A stretch of 64,000 bases of DNA from positions 57,416,709-57,480,708 of the forward strand of contig CM043971.1 in assembly GCA_014529385.2 (NCBI GenBank), in the 5' to 3' direction. Positions 53,605 to 63,414 of this stretch are shown here, piece by piece (position 1 is the stretch's first letter; each line of letters opens with the position of its first letter). This DNA is from Adiantum capillus-veneris. Its lineage: Eukaryota; Streptophyta; Polypodiopsida; Polypodiales; Pteridaceae. The notes beneath the pieces were generated by a model. That model did not search any database and was not told the origin of the DNA. It saw only the letters and a list, made by a program, of their open reading frames with translations. The position numbers and the translations under genes are program-made.

Positions 53605-54492
53605 CCTCCACCGAAGGAACGAGAAAGAAGTGAGTCTCCCACCACCTCGGCGGAGAAGGCTCCACGAAGACGGCGGGCTTAACGCTCTCCATCACCACCA
53701 AAGCGGAGAAGACCATCGCACTCTTCTCCACACCATAATTCAAAGAGGGATGATAAAAAGCAAGAGAAGAAAAAGGCGAGAAAGAGGACACCCTCTTCTC
53801 CATCTTCTTCATCCTCTTCCTCTTATGAAAGTGATGGTGAAGAAGCCGAAGATCAAGACAAGAAAAAGGCAAGAATGAGGTCACCCTCTTCTCCACCTTC
53901 TTCAAATTCTTCACCTTCTGAAGAAAGTGATGGTGCAACCTTTGAACCATCAAAAAGAAGAGGCCATAGGAAATCCTATGACCCATAGAAGAGGTTGTCC
54001 AAGTTGAAGAAATTCAAAGAGGGAGGGAAGAGCATCTCTTTCCTTACCTATGATGGTACCATTGGTGCTACGGACAAAGTCTTGGCCTTTATCCAGCAAT
54101 TTGATGCGGCGTTTGGAGATGAGGGCTTCACGGAGTCCTCTAAGCTATGGTGGTCTAGCCTACGAGCCAACGGTGAAGCTCCACGAACATGGAAAGCTTT
54201 AAGAGCTTCCATTATGAAGCAGTTTTTGGCCACCCATGCCAAAGACAAAGTACTCACCGAATGGCGAAGCTTAAAGCTCTCTCCCTATGAATCCATCCAC
54301 AAATATGTAGACAAGTTTTGAGACTTACAACTCAAAGCCACTGTCTTCAAAAAGTTGGATTTTGGAGAGCAAAAGCAACAATTTTGTGCGGGCTTAACCA
54401 AAGAAATGGCGGAGTATGTCAACTCCCAAAGGCCACGTACCATATCGGCGGTAATACACCATACTATGGTGGCCTCTTGAATCAATTTTTAA
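53605..54492 (+). pseudogene. Gag of element D, continuation after element E
   Basis: The frame from 37931 resumes here: a Ser/Arg/Lys-rich region (RRRRPSHSSPHHN-like), then the capsid domain (SISFLTYDGTIGATDKVL, WWSSLRANGEAPRTW, FLATHAKDKVLTEW). Stops lie in the basic region, before KRLSKLKK, at VDKF (TGA for a Trp codon) and at VAS/INF. Compared with element C, 13 residues before WWSSL are deleted. This is an inactive capsid gene. Confidence 0.88.
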
Positions 54493-56094
54493 ATGGGGGC
54501 TAAAAGTAATAATAAGCCCACGGAAAACAAGGGTTCCAACGAGCCTAAGGGGAAGGACAATGTCCAAAAGTCTTCTAAGGGAAACTCCAATAAAGCTAAA
54601 GAGAAGGGAGTTTACAAAGGTAAAAACAAACTCTCTCCTGAAGAGCTTGAGCATTATCGCAAGGATAACCGGTGTTTCAAGTGCGGAAAACAAGGGCATG
54701 CGTACCGCGCTTGTCCCCAAAAGAACAACCGCCAAGATCCTCCTAGAGCTTCCTTGGTTGAAATCCAAGAGGAGGAGACTCACCAAACTCACCACAAAGG
54801 ATCTCCTCTATGCCATGCTTGGGGAAAGGTAAGAGAACATGATGCTTTTATTCTCTTTGACCCTGGTTCTACTCACAATTTTATATCTATAGAGTTGGCC
54901 ACCAAGCTAGGCATACAAGCCTACGAGATGGGAGATGTCCTACCCGCAGACAGTGCTTTCAAGGAGCAAGAAACTTCAGTCACTCCCTTAATCGGGAAAT
55001 TGAGGATTCATGTTCAAAGCTATGTGGACAAAGAGGACTTCTTTATCTCTCCACTCAAGCATGAGGATGTAATCCTAGGGGCACCATGGTTTGACCGCCT
55101 GGCTGCCAATGTTAAATTTCGTGAAAGGAGAATCTCCTTGAAGTTCAGGGAAAAAGACATGTATATGGATGCGAAGGAAATGGGTAACACTATCCCCATT
55201 GTACATACACCAACTTTCAACAAGTCAATAAAGAGCTCTATTTCCGTGTACATGATTTTTGTTAAAGATTCTCAAAATGAACCTAATGCTTTAGCAAAAG
55301 AAAATAAACGCAACCAAAAGGAATTAGAGTTATTCAATTTTCTCAAGGGGTTTCAAGATTTTTTTATTGACGACATCCCTTGTGAGCTACCTCCTAAACG
55401 AGGTAATGATGACCATGCAATTGAACTTCTTCCAGGAAGTTCACCGCCTAACAAACCTCCTTACAGAGTTTCTCAAGCTCAACAAGAGGAGATTATGCGG
55501 CAAGTGCATGAGTTAGTTGAGAAGGGCATGGTTAGGCCTAGCTCATCTCCATTTTCATCACTTGTGCTATTAGTGCAAAAGAAAGATGGCACATATCGTA
55601 TGTGTGTCGACTATAGAGCACTAAATAGGATCACTATCAAGAATAGGTTTCCCGTTCCACGGGTAGAAGACCTATTTGATAAGCTACAAGGATCAACCTA
55701 CTTCAGTAGGATTGACCTAAAAAGTGGCTATCATCAAATAAGGATAGTTGATCAAGACATTGTAAAGACCGCATTTCGCACCACATTTGGTCTTTACGAA
55801 TACATTGTCATGCCTTTTGGCTTGACCAATGCACCAGCCACATTCAACTGCTTGATGGAGAAGCTGTTCAGGCCTCATCGAACCTTCACTGGAGTGTTCT
55901 TTGATGATATTATCATCTACTCTAATTCATTAGACGAACACAAGCAACACCTCCAGGTAATATTTCAAGTTTTGAGAGAGAATAAACTTTATGTTAATCG
56001 AAAGAAAATTGCATTTTTCTTGCAAGAAATTCAGTATTTAGGTCACATTATCTCTCAAGATGGCATCCAAATGGATCCATCAAAGTTAGGGTAA
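54493..56094 (+). CDS. Zinc knuckle, protease and reverse transcriptase of element D
   Basis: 533 residues. The CCHC knuckle CFKCGKQGHAYRAC (61-74) is intact. The retropepsin has FDPGSTHNFIS (Asp123) with Pro in the usual Ser/Thr place, and VILGAPW. RT motifs follow: VRPSSSPFSSLVLLVQ, RMCVDYRALN, YFSRIDLKSGYHQIR, MPFGLTNAPATF and VFFDDIIIYS. The frame ends at SKLG because a one-base loss relative to element C (SKLEVIK) causes a stop at 56092-56094. The initiator ATG is incidental; upstream gag is in the same frame behind stops. Confidence 0.92.
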   Translation: MGAKSNNKPTENKGSNEPKGKDNVQKSSKGNSNKAKEKGVYKGKNKLSPEELEHYRKDNRCFKCGKQGHAYRACPQKNNRQDPPRASLVEIQEEETHQTHHKGSPLCHAWGKVREHDAFILFDPGSTHNFISIELATKLGIQAYEMGDVLPADSAFKEQETSVTPLIGKLRIHVQSYVDKEDFFISPLKHEDVILGAPWFDRLAANVKFRERRISLKFREKDMYMDAKEMGNTIPIVHTPTFNKSIKSSISVYMIFVKDSQNEPNALAKENKRNQKELELFNFLKGFQDFFIDDIPCELPPKRGNDDHAIELLPGSSPPNKPPYRVSQAQQEEIMRQVHELVEKGMVRPSSSPFSSLVLLVQKKDGTYRMCVDYRALNRITIKNRFPVPRVEDLFDKLQGSTYFSRIDLKSGYHQIRIVDQDIVKTAFRTTFGLYEYIVMPFGLTNAPATFNCLMEKLFRPHRTFTGVFFDDIIIYSNSLDEHKQHLQVIFQVLRENKLYVNRKKIAFFLQEIQYLGHIISQDGIQMDPSKLG

Positions 56095-57000
56095 TAAAAG
56101 GATGGCCTAAACCAAGGAATCTTCATGAACTAAGAAGCTTTATAGGTATGTGTGCATACTATAGACGCTTCATAGAAAAGTTATCACAAATTGCGGGACC
56201 ATTACATGAACTAACAAAGAAAAGCGTTAGGTATACGCGGTCTGCTAAGGAGAACAATGCTTTCGAAAAGCTTATCTCAACCTGTGATTACACTACCGGA
56301 TGTCTCAAAACCATTTGAGGTCCAATGTGATGCTTGTGGTGATTGCCTTGGAGCTCTTTTGATTCAAGAAGGGCACGCCATAGGCTATGAGAGTCGAAGG
56401 CTCGACCCTGTTGAGCAAGCTCTTGCAGTTCTACATGCCTTAGACTCATGGAAGCACTATTTATTGGGGACTCCTTTCATTCTGCGAACGGATCACCAAA
56501 GTCTTAAGTACTTCATGACATAGACCAAGCTCTCCGACAAAAAAATGAGGTGGGCAAATTTCCTTTCGCAATTTCATTTTCATATTGCTCACATTGCTGG
56601 CAAGCATAATCAAGTAGCTGATGCACTCTCAAGACGGCCGAGACTGAATGCGGTTTCCGTAGCAACTCACAATGATCTATCTTCAATGATAGATGAGTAT
56701 GCTATTGATCCCGATTTTAAAGATGTGATTTCAGCCCTTGCATTAGGGAAGAAAGAAGAACCATTTACTTTACAAGATGGTTATCTTCTCTACGACAATC
56801 GACTATGTGTTACTAACTCACTACGTGAGAAAGTAATGTATGAATCACATGCTCCACCTTATGCGGGGCATAGAGGGATTCAGTCTACATTAAAGGGAAT
56901 TGAAACATATTTCTATTGGCCTACCATGAAAGTGAACATACAGGAGTATGTTTCTAAATGTGTGGTATGCCAAAAGACAAAATTTGATAGAGGGAAGTAA
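56095..57000 (+). pseudogene. RT thumb, RNase H and integrase zinc finger of element D
   Basis: After the frameshift near 56090 the thumb continues (LRSFIGMCAYYRRF). A second shift near 56275 returns to the first frame (PVITLPDVSKPFEVQCDACG). RNase H keeps two Asp boxes, but the YEKELL segment with the catalytic Glu is deleted (EQALAVLHAL). A TAG replaces Gln at YFMT. GKHNQVADALSRRP and an intact H-H-C-C zinc finger (AGHRG, CVVCQKTK) follow, to a TAA at 56998. Confidence 0.88.
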
Positions 57001-58139
57001 CTTGGATTGCTTCAACCTTTGCCAATCCCTAATTCACCATGGGAGAGCATATACATGGATTTTATCTTTGGATTGCCTAAGTGTACTATCCATGGGAATA
57101 CGGGAATATGGATGATAGTAGACAGGTTCAGTAAACAAGCTCATTTTATACCTGTCAAAAAGACTATCAAGCCCATCAAATGGCAACCCTCTTCATTTCA
57201 CAAATTTTCAAGTACCATGGCTTGCCAATGTCCATAGTGTCGGATAGAGATCCTAGAATGACCAGCAATTTCTGGAAGGGTCTCTTTGAGAATTTAGGAA
57301 CAAGGCTAAACTTCTCTTCGGCCTATCATCCACAAACGGATGGCCAAACTGGAATAGCTAACCTAACAATTCTAGATCTACTAAAAGCCTATGTAACGGA
57401 AGTAGATCAAAGATTCCAATGGGAGAAGTACTTACCCTTAGTGGAGTATGCTTACAATAACACTGTACATACTTCCAGAGGAAAAGCACCTTTCGAGGTA
57501 ATTGAGGGAAGATCAAAAAGTTCCTTGCTACTTAAGGTACATGGGAAGATCTTCCCTGCAGATGAGTATAGCCGAGACCCACAAGATTCTTTTCAAAAGA
57601 TTAAGGATGCTATCTCTATCTCATAGAAAAGGCAAAAGGCTGCTGCTGACAAGCACAGAAGAGCCCAAGCCTTTAAAGAAAATGATTGGGTCTTATTAAA
57701 GTTTCCCAAGGCTCGATTAATGCACACGACGGGCAAGAATCCCACGGGACACCAAAAGTACTATGCTGAACTAGCAAAAAGGTACTATGGTCCCTTCCAG
57801 ATTCTTAGGCCAATCAATGAGATGGACTATCAACTCAAGTTGCCCAATCATTGGCTCATACACAATCCTTTCCATGTGAGCCTATTAAAGCATTACAAAG
57901 GAGAACCACCTCAAGAACCAACTATTGAAGACTCACCGAAGATCGAGGACCAAGAGGAGGTGCTGCAACCCGAGTCCATTCGCCGACATGAAGACAAGGT
58001 ATTAAGAGGCGGTAAGACTATCCGACGATATCTTATTAAGTTTAAGAATTATTCTTTTGAAGATGCTAGATGGATGCAAGGCATACAATTAAAGGATAAC
58101 CTAAACCTTTTCAATGCTTACAATGCTTCCCAAGAGTAA
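57001..58139 (+). pseudogene. Integrase core and chromodomain of element D
   Basis: Core with Asp in YMDFIFGLP and Asp in VSDRDPRM. The catalytic Glu is Gly (DGQTGIANL versus DGQSEIANL in C), which should abolish strand transfer. A frame change near 57180 and a TAG near 57625 break it further. From 57720 the GPY/F module (YYGPFQILRPIN) and a C-terminal chromodomain (YLIKFKNYSFEDARWM) are open to 58139. Confidence 0.9.
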
Positions 58140-58480
58140 GCAAATGTAAAAAATGAACAAATTTTTTGTCTTATAAGACTCTCTTTTTCTTTATTGTGCA
58201 CAAAAATGAAGTAGTATGCATGCTTAGATCAAGTTTGTGGAGACGACGTCTCCCAAACACCAAGTAGAGCTTGTCACTCTACTATGGAAGATTGATAGGA
58301 CTAATGTGAAGACATGCTTGCGACAGCCTCAGGCTCTCAAGCGCCAAATGGACTAGTCATCCATTGTGGAATGATGTCGTAGGGTAACATAGGGATCCTC
58401 TACCCGCTAAGGACTCATGAATATGCTTTATCTTGTCTACACCATAGTCGAGGACGACTATGATTTCAAGAGAGAGTTAA
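58140..58480 (+). other. 3' untranslated region and polypurine tract of element D
   Basis: Resembles the corresponding minus-strand region of element C. TTTCAAGAGAGAGTTAA at the end is the polypurine tract before TGTCATAATAATC. Confidence 0.8.
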
Positions 58481-60065
58481 TGTCATAATAATCAATATCT
58501 AATTCTCCTAAATGATTTTCTCATGTTAAATTGATCATTTAATATGGGGAAGTGCCAGGGGAGAAAAAGCTAGAATATTGGTTAAGCTAGCAGAGCGCCG
58601 GCCACAGTACGGATCCAAAGGAGGGAAAATAGGGATCCAAAGGGGGGGCCATCTGCAAAAGAGCCATGTGCAACAATGGGCTAAAAGGACCCTAAGGTTC
58701 AGCCCATTAAGACTTCCAAAATGCTAAGGTTCCAAAATTCAAAGGTTGTGTCCAAAGGTCAACCTTAAGGGAATTGGATGCTTTATGTGTGTACAAAAAA
58801 GTCTTTGCAATCCTTACTTGGGAGGGGGCGAGCCTTGCATGTAGGGGATGAGAGAGAAAGCCACACACACACACACACACAAGCTCCCTTTACACAAAGG
58901 GAATGAGGGACACATGTCAGCTCCCTAGGCCAGATGCCCACAAGGTGTACCCAATTCCTATTAGATGGCCTTGGAGGTGAACCAATGAGAATTAGGCTAG
59001 AGTAAATCTAGTTTATTTAATTTAAAAACACTTAATAAAAGAACCAATGAGAATTAAGTCCTCTAGAAGACTATTGGACAGTCTCCCAAGGGGTCCAATG
59101 AGCATTCAACAGCCCAATGGTTTGCCTGATTCCTATTGGCCAGGAGGCAAAGGGGTCCAATGAGAGTTTAGTTGAATTATTAAATTACCTAAAGCTCTCA
59201 CAAAAGGGGAAAGGGGGACACATGTCAGAAGGCTATCACTTATGCTGCTTAATAGTCATTGGCTAGCCCTCGGGAGGTCCAATGGGAGGACAGGAAGAGA
59301 AAATAGCAAGGGGGCTCGCCCAAGAGAGGGAGGGGGCTGATTTTTGCAAGGCATTATCACACACACACTCACACAATCTCATGTGTGAAGTAAAGCAGAC
59401 CCTCTCTCCTTCTCCAGCTTTAATGGAAAGCTTACCACCTACTCCAAGCTTGTGAGAAGGGAGGCCTACACCAACAACTCTTGGCTTTGTGATGCAAATC
59501 CAACCAAGAGCCAAGCTTCAATGCATGCTCATCTCCTCTACCATGCTAATTACTAAGCTAAGCTATGCTAATATGAGTGATTATGTGAGGAGATGTACAT
59601 CTTTCTCATAAGATACTCCTTCTTCCTCTCAATCTACTCTCATACCCAGCTAGCTCTCACCATCTTCGAAGGTGTGTGAGGTCTTGGGTTTGAGACCGGG
59701 GATAATTGATGTTGTGTTTGCTAAGTGTTTTGCTTAGTGCATGAAGCTTTCATCTTCATTGTACTAGCTAGTCTTGAAGGAACACAAAGAATTGTATTGT
59801 ACAATGTCTCTCTTGATGGGAGAAACCATAATACAAAGCCTTTTGGAGGGGGGACCGGCTCCATGCAAATCCGATCCTCAGCTGTTGTCAATTCAATCTC
59901 TTTTGAAAGTATTGTTCATGCTATCTAACTAGGTGTTATGCTTTTTGTTGCTCTCTCCACCCAAGCACTCTTGTAATTCTCATTAGGAATCTATTCTAAT
60001 GAAATGCCCACTATGTTCATGCTAATTTCCGCTACACACAAGTTTTTAGTCCATTAAATGTGACA
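58481..60065 (+). repeat. 3' LTR of element D, also 5' LTR of the next copy
   Basis: 1585 bp, uninterrupted, TGTCATAA...TGTGACA. It serves as reference for the split 5' LTR. It carries six CCAAT motifs between about 58981 and 59285 and CA microsatellites (58863-58881, 59360). Confidence 0.93.
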
Positions 60066-60157
60066 TTGGTATCAGAGCACAAGGTTTCTCTTTTCTTGTT
60101 CAAGAAGGAAGGTCCTCAAGCTAGCTATAAATGGTTGGTAGGAGCCGGAAAGGTTGG

Positions 60158-60290
60158 GACTTCTCTCTTCAAGGGACCCGGCGGGGATTTATACCCGCGC
60201 GCGGCCGAGGGGACTTTTACCTTCAAGGGCCCGGCAGGGATTTATACCCGCGCGCGGCCGAGGGACGAGGTGTTGCTTCAAGGGGTCCTG
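60158..60290. repeat. 54-bp GC-rich tandem repeat
   Basis: Units begin near 60158, 60212 and 60264. The first two share GGGATTTATACCCGCGCGCG and the third only the CTTCAAGGG part. Confidence 0.85.
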
Positions 60291-61065
60291 GCGCGGACGG
60301 CACCGGCTCAGGAGGGCCCGGCTCGGACGGGACCGGCTCGGGCGTGGTTGCGTTCCATGGGTCGACGGCCGTTTGCGTTTCGCGGGTCTTGCGTTTCGGG
60401 TCCCTAGCCCCACGTAGCCTCAGGCTCCGCCGCACCGCCGACGGGTCATAGCGTGCCCCGGGGAACCTTGCGTGGAGTCCCCACAGTGCGCGAGTGCGTG
60501 GAGTGAGGCTACAGTGTCTAGGTGGGGGGTCCCCTCCCGTGGCCGGTCTTCGGGAGGCTCATACCCCTTATATAAACCCCCGTTTGAAGAGAGTTCGACG
60601 ACCGCGTCGAACGTGGGAAAAGAGTGCTCGACTATGCATGAGGCCGTGGGGACAAAGGGGTGCATATAAGTGCAAGTGATCAAAATTGTTCCCAAAATGC
60701 AAGTAAGTAGGCATGCTTTGTTTTTGTACTTTTGAGAATAAAGTGAGTGTGTGTATTTTTGGGGTTTTGGCAGAAGGCTGAAAAGATATGCTTTGAACAC
60801 CCAAGTAGAATTCCCCGTACTTGAGCATTCCCCGAATAGGTAACCCAGTGTGCGCGGAGCCACCTGCTGCGTTGGCCCACGCGGAGGCTTCTTGAAAGCC
60901 GAATCTGAAAGAGCGTTCCGTCGCAATGCAGCACTTGCGAGTTGGTCCCTGTTTGGACGTCGTTTGGATCTTCAGCTCCGCATGGGCCACATAAGTGGCC
61001 GGGGCGCGACGAACACCGTTGGCTTGGTTCGTCGCGTTTTTGGTCTTTCTCTGTTTTTGTCATAA

Positions 61066-61320
61066 AGAGCCCTGTCTGGCTCGCATCTGCCTTTTCTTCA
61101 TGTGGAGAGCCCTGTCTGGCTCACATCTTTGCTTTTTGTGTTTGGAGGTGCCCGGCTCGGATCGGGGCCGGCGCGGGTCACGGGTGACGGCCCGGTGTTT
61201 GGACGCGTCACGGAGAGCCCTGTCTGGCTCGCATCGTTCCTTTTCCTCATGGAGGTGCCCGGCTCGGATCGGGGCCGGCACGGGTCACGAGTGACGGCCC
61301 GGTGTTCAGGAAACGCGTCA
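61066..61320. repeat. 106-bp GC-rich tandem repeat with extra partial unit
   Basis: AGAGCCCTGTCTGGCTC occurs at 61066, 61106 and 61213; GGAGGTGCCCGGCTCGGATC at 61145 and 61251. The full unit is about 106 bp. Confidence 0.88.
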
Positions 61321-61467
61321 CGGGGCGGAGGGCGTGTGGTTGCTTTCTGGAGCTCTCTTCACCAAGATTTTGACGACCCGGGCCATTGCGGTTGGAGTCG
61401 TCGTGAGGATCGTGCACGTCGGGCACGTTAGTCTTTGGCTCGTTTCCAGGAGCTCGTTCTGGAGCTC

Positions 61468-61812
61468 TGGTGGTCTAGCCTACGAGCCAACGGTGAAGCT
61501 CCACGAACATGGAAAGCTTTAAGAGCTTCAATTATGAAGCAATTTTTGGCCACCCATGCCAAAGACAAAGTACTCACCGAATGGCGAAGCTTAAAGCTCT
61601 CTCCCTATGAATGCATCCACAAATATGTAGACACGTTTTGGGACTTACAGCTCAAAGCCACTGTCTTCAAAAAGATGGATTTTGGAGAGCAAAAGCAAAA
61701 ATTTTGTGCGGGCTTAACCGAAGAAAAGGCGGAGTTTGTTAACTCCCAAAGGCAACGTACCATATCGGCGGTAATACATCATACTATGGTGGCCTCTTGA
61801 ATCAATTTTTAA
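61468..61812 (+). pseudogene. Gag capsid fragment of the tandem copy
   Basis: Begins at WWSSLRANGE, exactly where D's gag has its 13-residue deletion. It keeps Trp at VDTFWDLQLK, where D's first copy has a stop, so this copy is closer to the ancestor here. It ends at the same VAS/INF stops. Confidence 0.88.
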
Positions 61813-62877
61813 ATGGGGGCTAAAAGTAATAATAAGCCCACGGAAAACAAGGGTTCCAACGAGCCTGAGGGGAAGGACAATGTCCAAAATTCTCCTAAGG
61901 GCAACTCCAATAAAGCTAAAGAGAAGAGAGTTTACAAAGGTAAAAACAAACTCTCTCCTGAAGAGCTTGAGCGTTATCGCAAGGATAACCAGTGTTTCAA
62001 GTGCGGCAAACAAGGGCATGCGTACCGCGCTTGTCCCCAAAAGAACAACCGCCAAGATCCTCCTAGAGCTTCCTTGGTTGAAATCCAAGAGGAGGAGACT
62101 CACCAAACTCACCACAAAGGATCTCCTCTATGCCATGCTTGGGGAAAGGTAAGAGAACATGATGCTTTTATTCTCTTTGACCCTGGTTCTACTCACAATT
62201 TTATATCTATAGAGTTGGCCACCAAGCTAGGCATACAAGCCTACGAGATGGGAGATATCCTACCCGCAGACAGTGCTTTCAAGGAGCAAGAAACTTCAGT
62301 CACTCCCTTAATCGGGAAATTGAGGCTTCATGTTCAAAGCTATGTGGACAAAGAGGACTTCTTTATCTCTCCACTCAAGCATGAGGATGTAATCCTAGGG
62401 GCACCATGGTTTGACCGCCTGGCTGCCAATGTTAAATTTCGTGAAAGGAGAATCTCCTTGAAGTTCAGGGAAAAAGACATGTATATGGATGCGAAGGAAA
62501 TGGGTAACACTATCCCCATTGTACATACACCAACTTTCAACAAGTCAATAAAGAGCTCTATTTCCGTGTACATGATTTTTGTTAAAGATTCTCAAAATGA
62601 ACCTAATGCTTTAGCAAAAGAAAATAAACGCAACCAAAAGGAATTAGAGTTATTCAATTTTCTCAAGGGGTTTCAAGATTTTTTTATTGACGACATCCCT
62701 TGTGAGCTACCTCCTAAACGAGGTAATGATGACCATGCAATTGAACTTCTTCCAGGAAGTTCACCGCCTAACAAACCTCCTTACAGAGTTTCTCAAGCTC
62801 AACAAGAGGAGATTATGCGGCAAGTGCATGAGTTAGTTGAGAAGGGCATGGTTAGGCCTAGCTCATCTCCATTTTGA
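61813..62877 (+). CDS. Zinc knuckle, protease and RT start of the tandem copy
   Basis: 354 residues: intact CFKCGKQGHAYRAC knuckle, DPG-type protease, and RT start up to VRPSSSPF, where TGA replaces the Ser codon of the first copy (a C-to-G change). The stop is private to this copy. Confidence 0.9.
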   Translation: MGAKSNNKPTENKGSNEPEGKDNVQNSPKGNSNKAKEKRVYKGKNKLSPEELERYRKDNQCFKCGKQGHAYRACPQKNNRQDPPRASLVEIQEEETHQTHHKGSPLCHAWGKVREHDAFILFDPGSTHNFISIELATKLGIQAYEMGDILPADSAFKEQETSVTPLIGKLRLHVQSYVDKEDFFISPLKHEDVILGAPWFDRLAANVKFRERRISLKFREKDMYMDAKEMGNTIPIVHTPTFNKSIKSSISVYMIFVKDSQNEPNALAKENKRNQKELELFNFLKGFQDFFIDDIPCELPPKRGNDDHAIELLPGSSPPNKPPYRVSQAQQEEIMRQVHELVEKGMVRPSSSPF

Positions 62878-62883
62878 TCACCT

Positions 62884-63414
62884 GTGCTATTAGTGCAAAA
62901 GAAAGATGGCACATATCGTATGTGTGTCGACTATAGAGCACTAAATAGGATCACTATCAAGAATAGGTTTCCCGTTCCACGGGTAGAAGACCTATTTGAT
63001 AAGCTACAAGGATCGACCTACTTCAGTAGGATTGACCTAAAAAGTGGCTATCATCAAATAAGGATAGTTGATCAAGACATTGTAAAGACCGCATTTCGCA
63101 CCACATTTGGTCTTTACGAATACATTGTCATGCCTTTTGGCTTGACCAATGCACCAGCCACATTCAACTGCTTGATGGAGAAGCTGTTCAGGCCTCATCG
63201 AACCTTCACTGGAGTGTTCTTTGATGATATTATCATCTACTCTAATTCATTAGACGAACACAAGCAACACCTCCAGGTAATATTTCAAGTTTTGAGAGAG
63301 AATAAACTTTATGTTAATCGAAAGAAAAGTGCATTTTTCTTGCAAGAAATTCAGTATTTAGGTCACATTATCTCTCAAGATGGCATCCAAATGGATCCAT
63401 CAAAGTTAGGGTAA
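62884..63414 (+). CDS. RT core of the tandem copy
   Basis: 176 residues with RMCVDYRALN, YFSRIDLKSGYHQIR and VFFDDIIIYS. It ends at the same SKLG frameshift as the first copy. Confidence 0.9.
   Translation: MLLVQKKDGTYRMCVDYRALNRITIKNRFPVPRVEDLFDKLQGSTYFSRIDLKSGYHQIRIVDQDIVKTAFRTTFGLYEYIVMPFGLTNAPATFNCLMEKLFRPHRTFTGVFFDDIIIYSNSLDEHKQHLQVIFQVLRENKLYVNRKKSAFFLQEIQYLGHIISQDGIQMDPSKLG

Larger units (their letters stand above)
26808..60065 (+). mobile_element. Element D: Ty3/gypsy chromovirus carrying two nested elements
   Basis: The 5' LTR lies at 26808-27655 plus 36440-37179 and the 3' LTR at 58481-60065. Removing nested elements C and E restores a continuous LTR and a continuous gag frame. 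Gene order is gag, zinc knuckle, protease, RT, RNase H, integrase, chromodomain. It is inactive: several stops, two frameshifts in RT, a damaged RNase H and a replaced integrase Glu. A second internal region follows the 3' LTR directly, so this is part of a tandem array. The 5' end is TTTT instead of TGTC, probably by mutation. Confidence 0.88.
60141..61467. other. GC-rich insert of unknown origin in the tandem copy
   Basis: 1.33 kb, clearly richer in G+C than anything else in the window, with two sets of tandem subrepeats and a TTATATAAA at 60569-60577. ORFs of about 70-170 codons exist on both strands but overlap one another and match nothing known. The minus strand of the TATA region reads TATATAAGGGG, close to the plant RNA polymerase I start consensus. 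It could be captured host DNA such as a promoter, a gene fragment or an rDNA spacer. Confidence 0.7.

Noticed and set aside
60131-61294. Overlapping 70-168 residue ORFs on both strands of the GC-rich segment
   Set aside because: High G+C lowers stop frequency in all frames. The frames overlap each other, are Arg/Gly/Pro-rich, and match no known protein.
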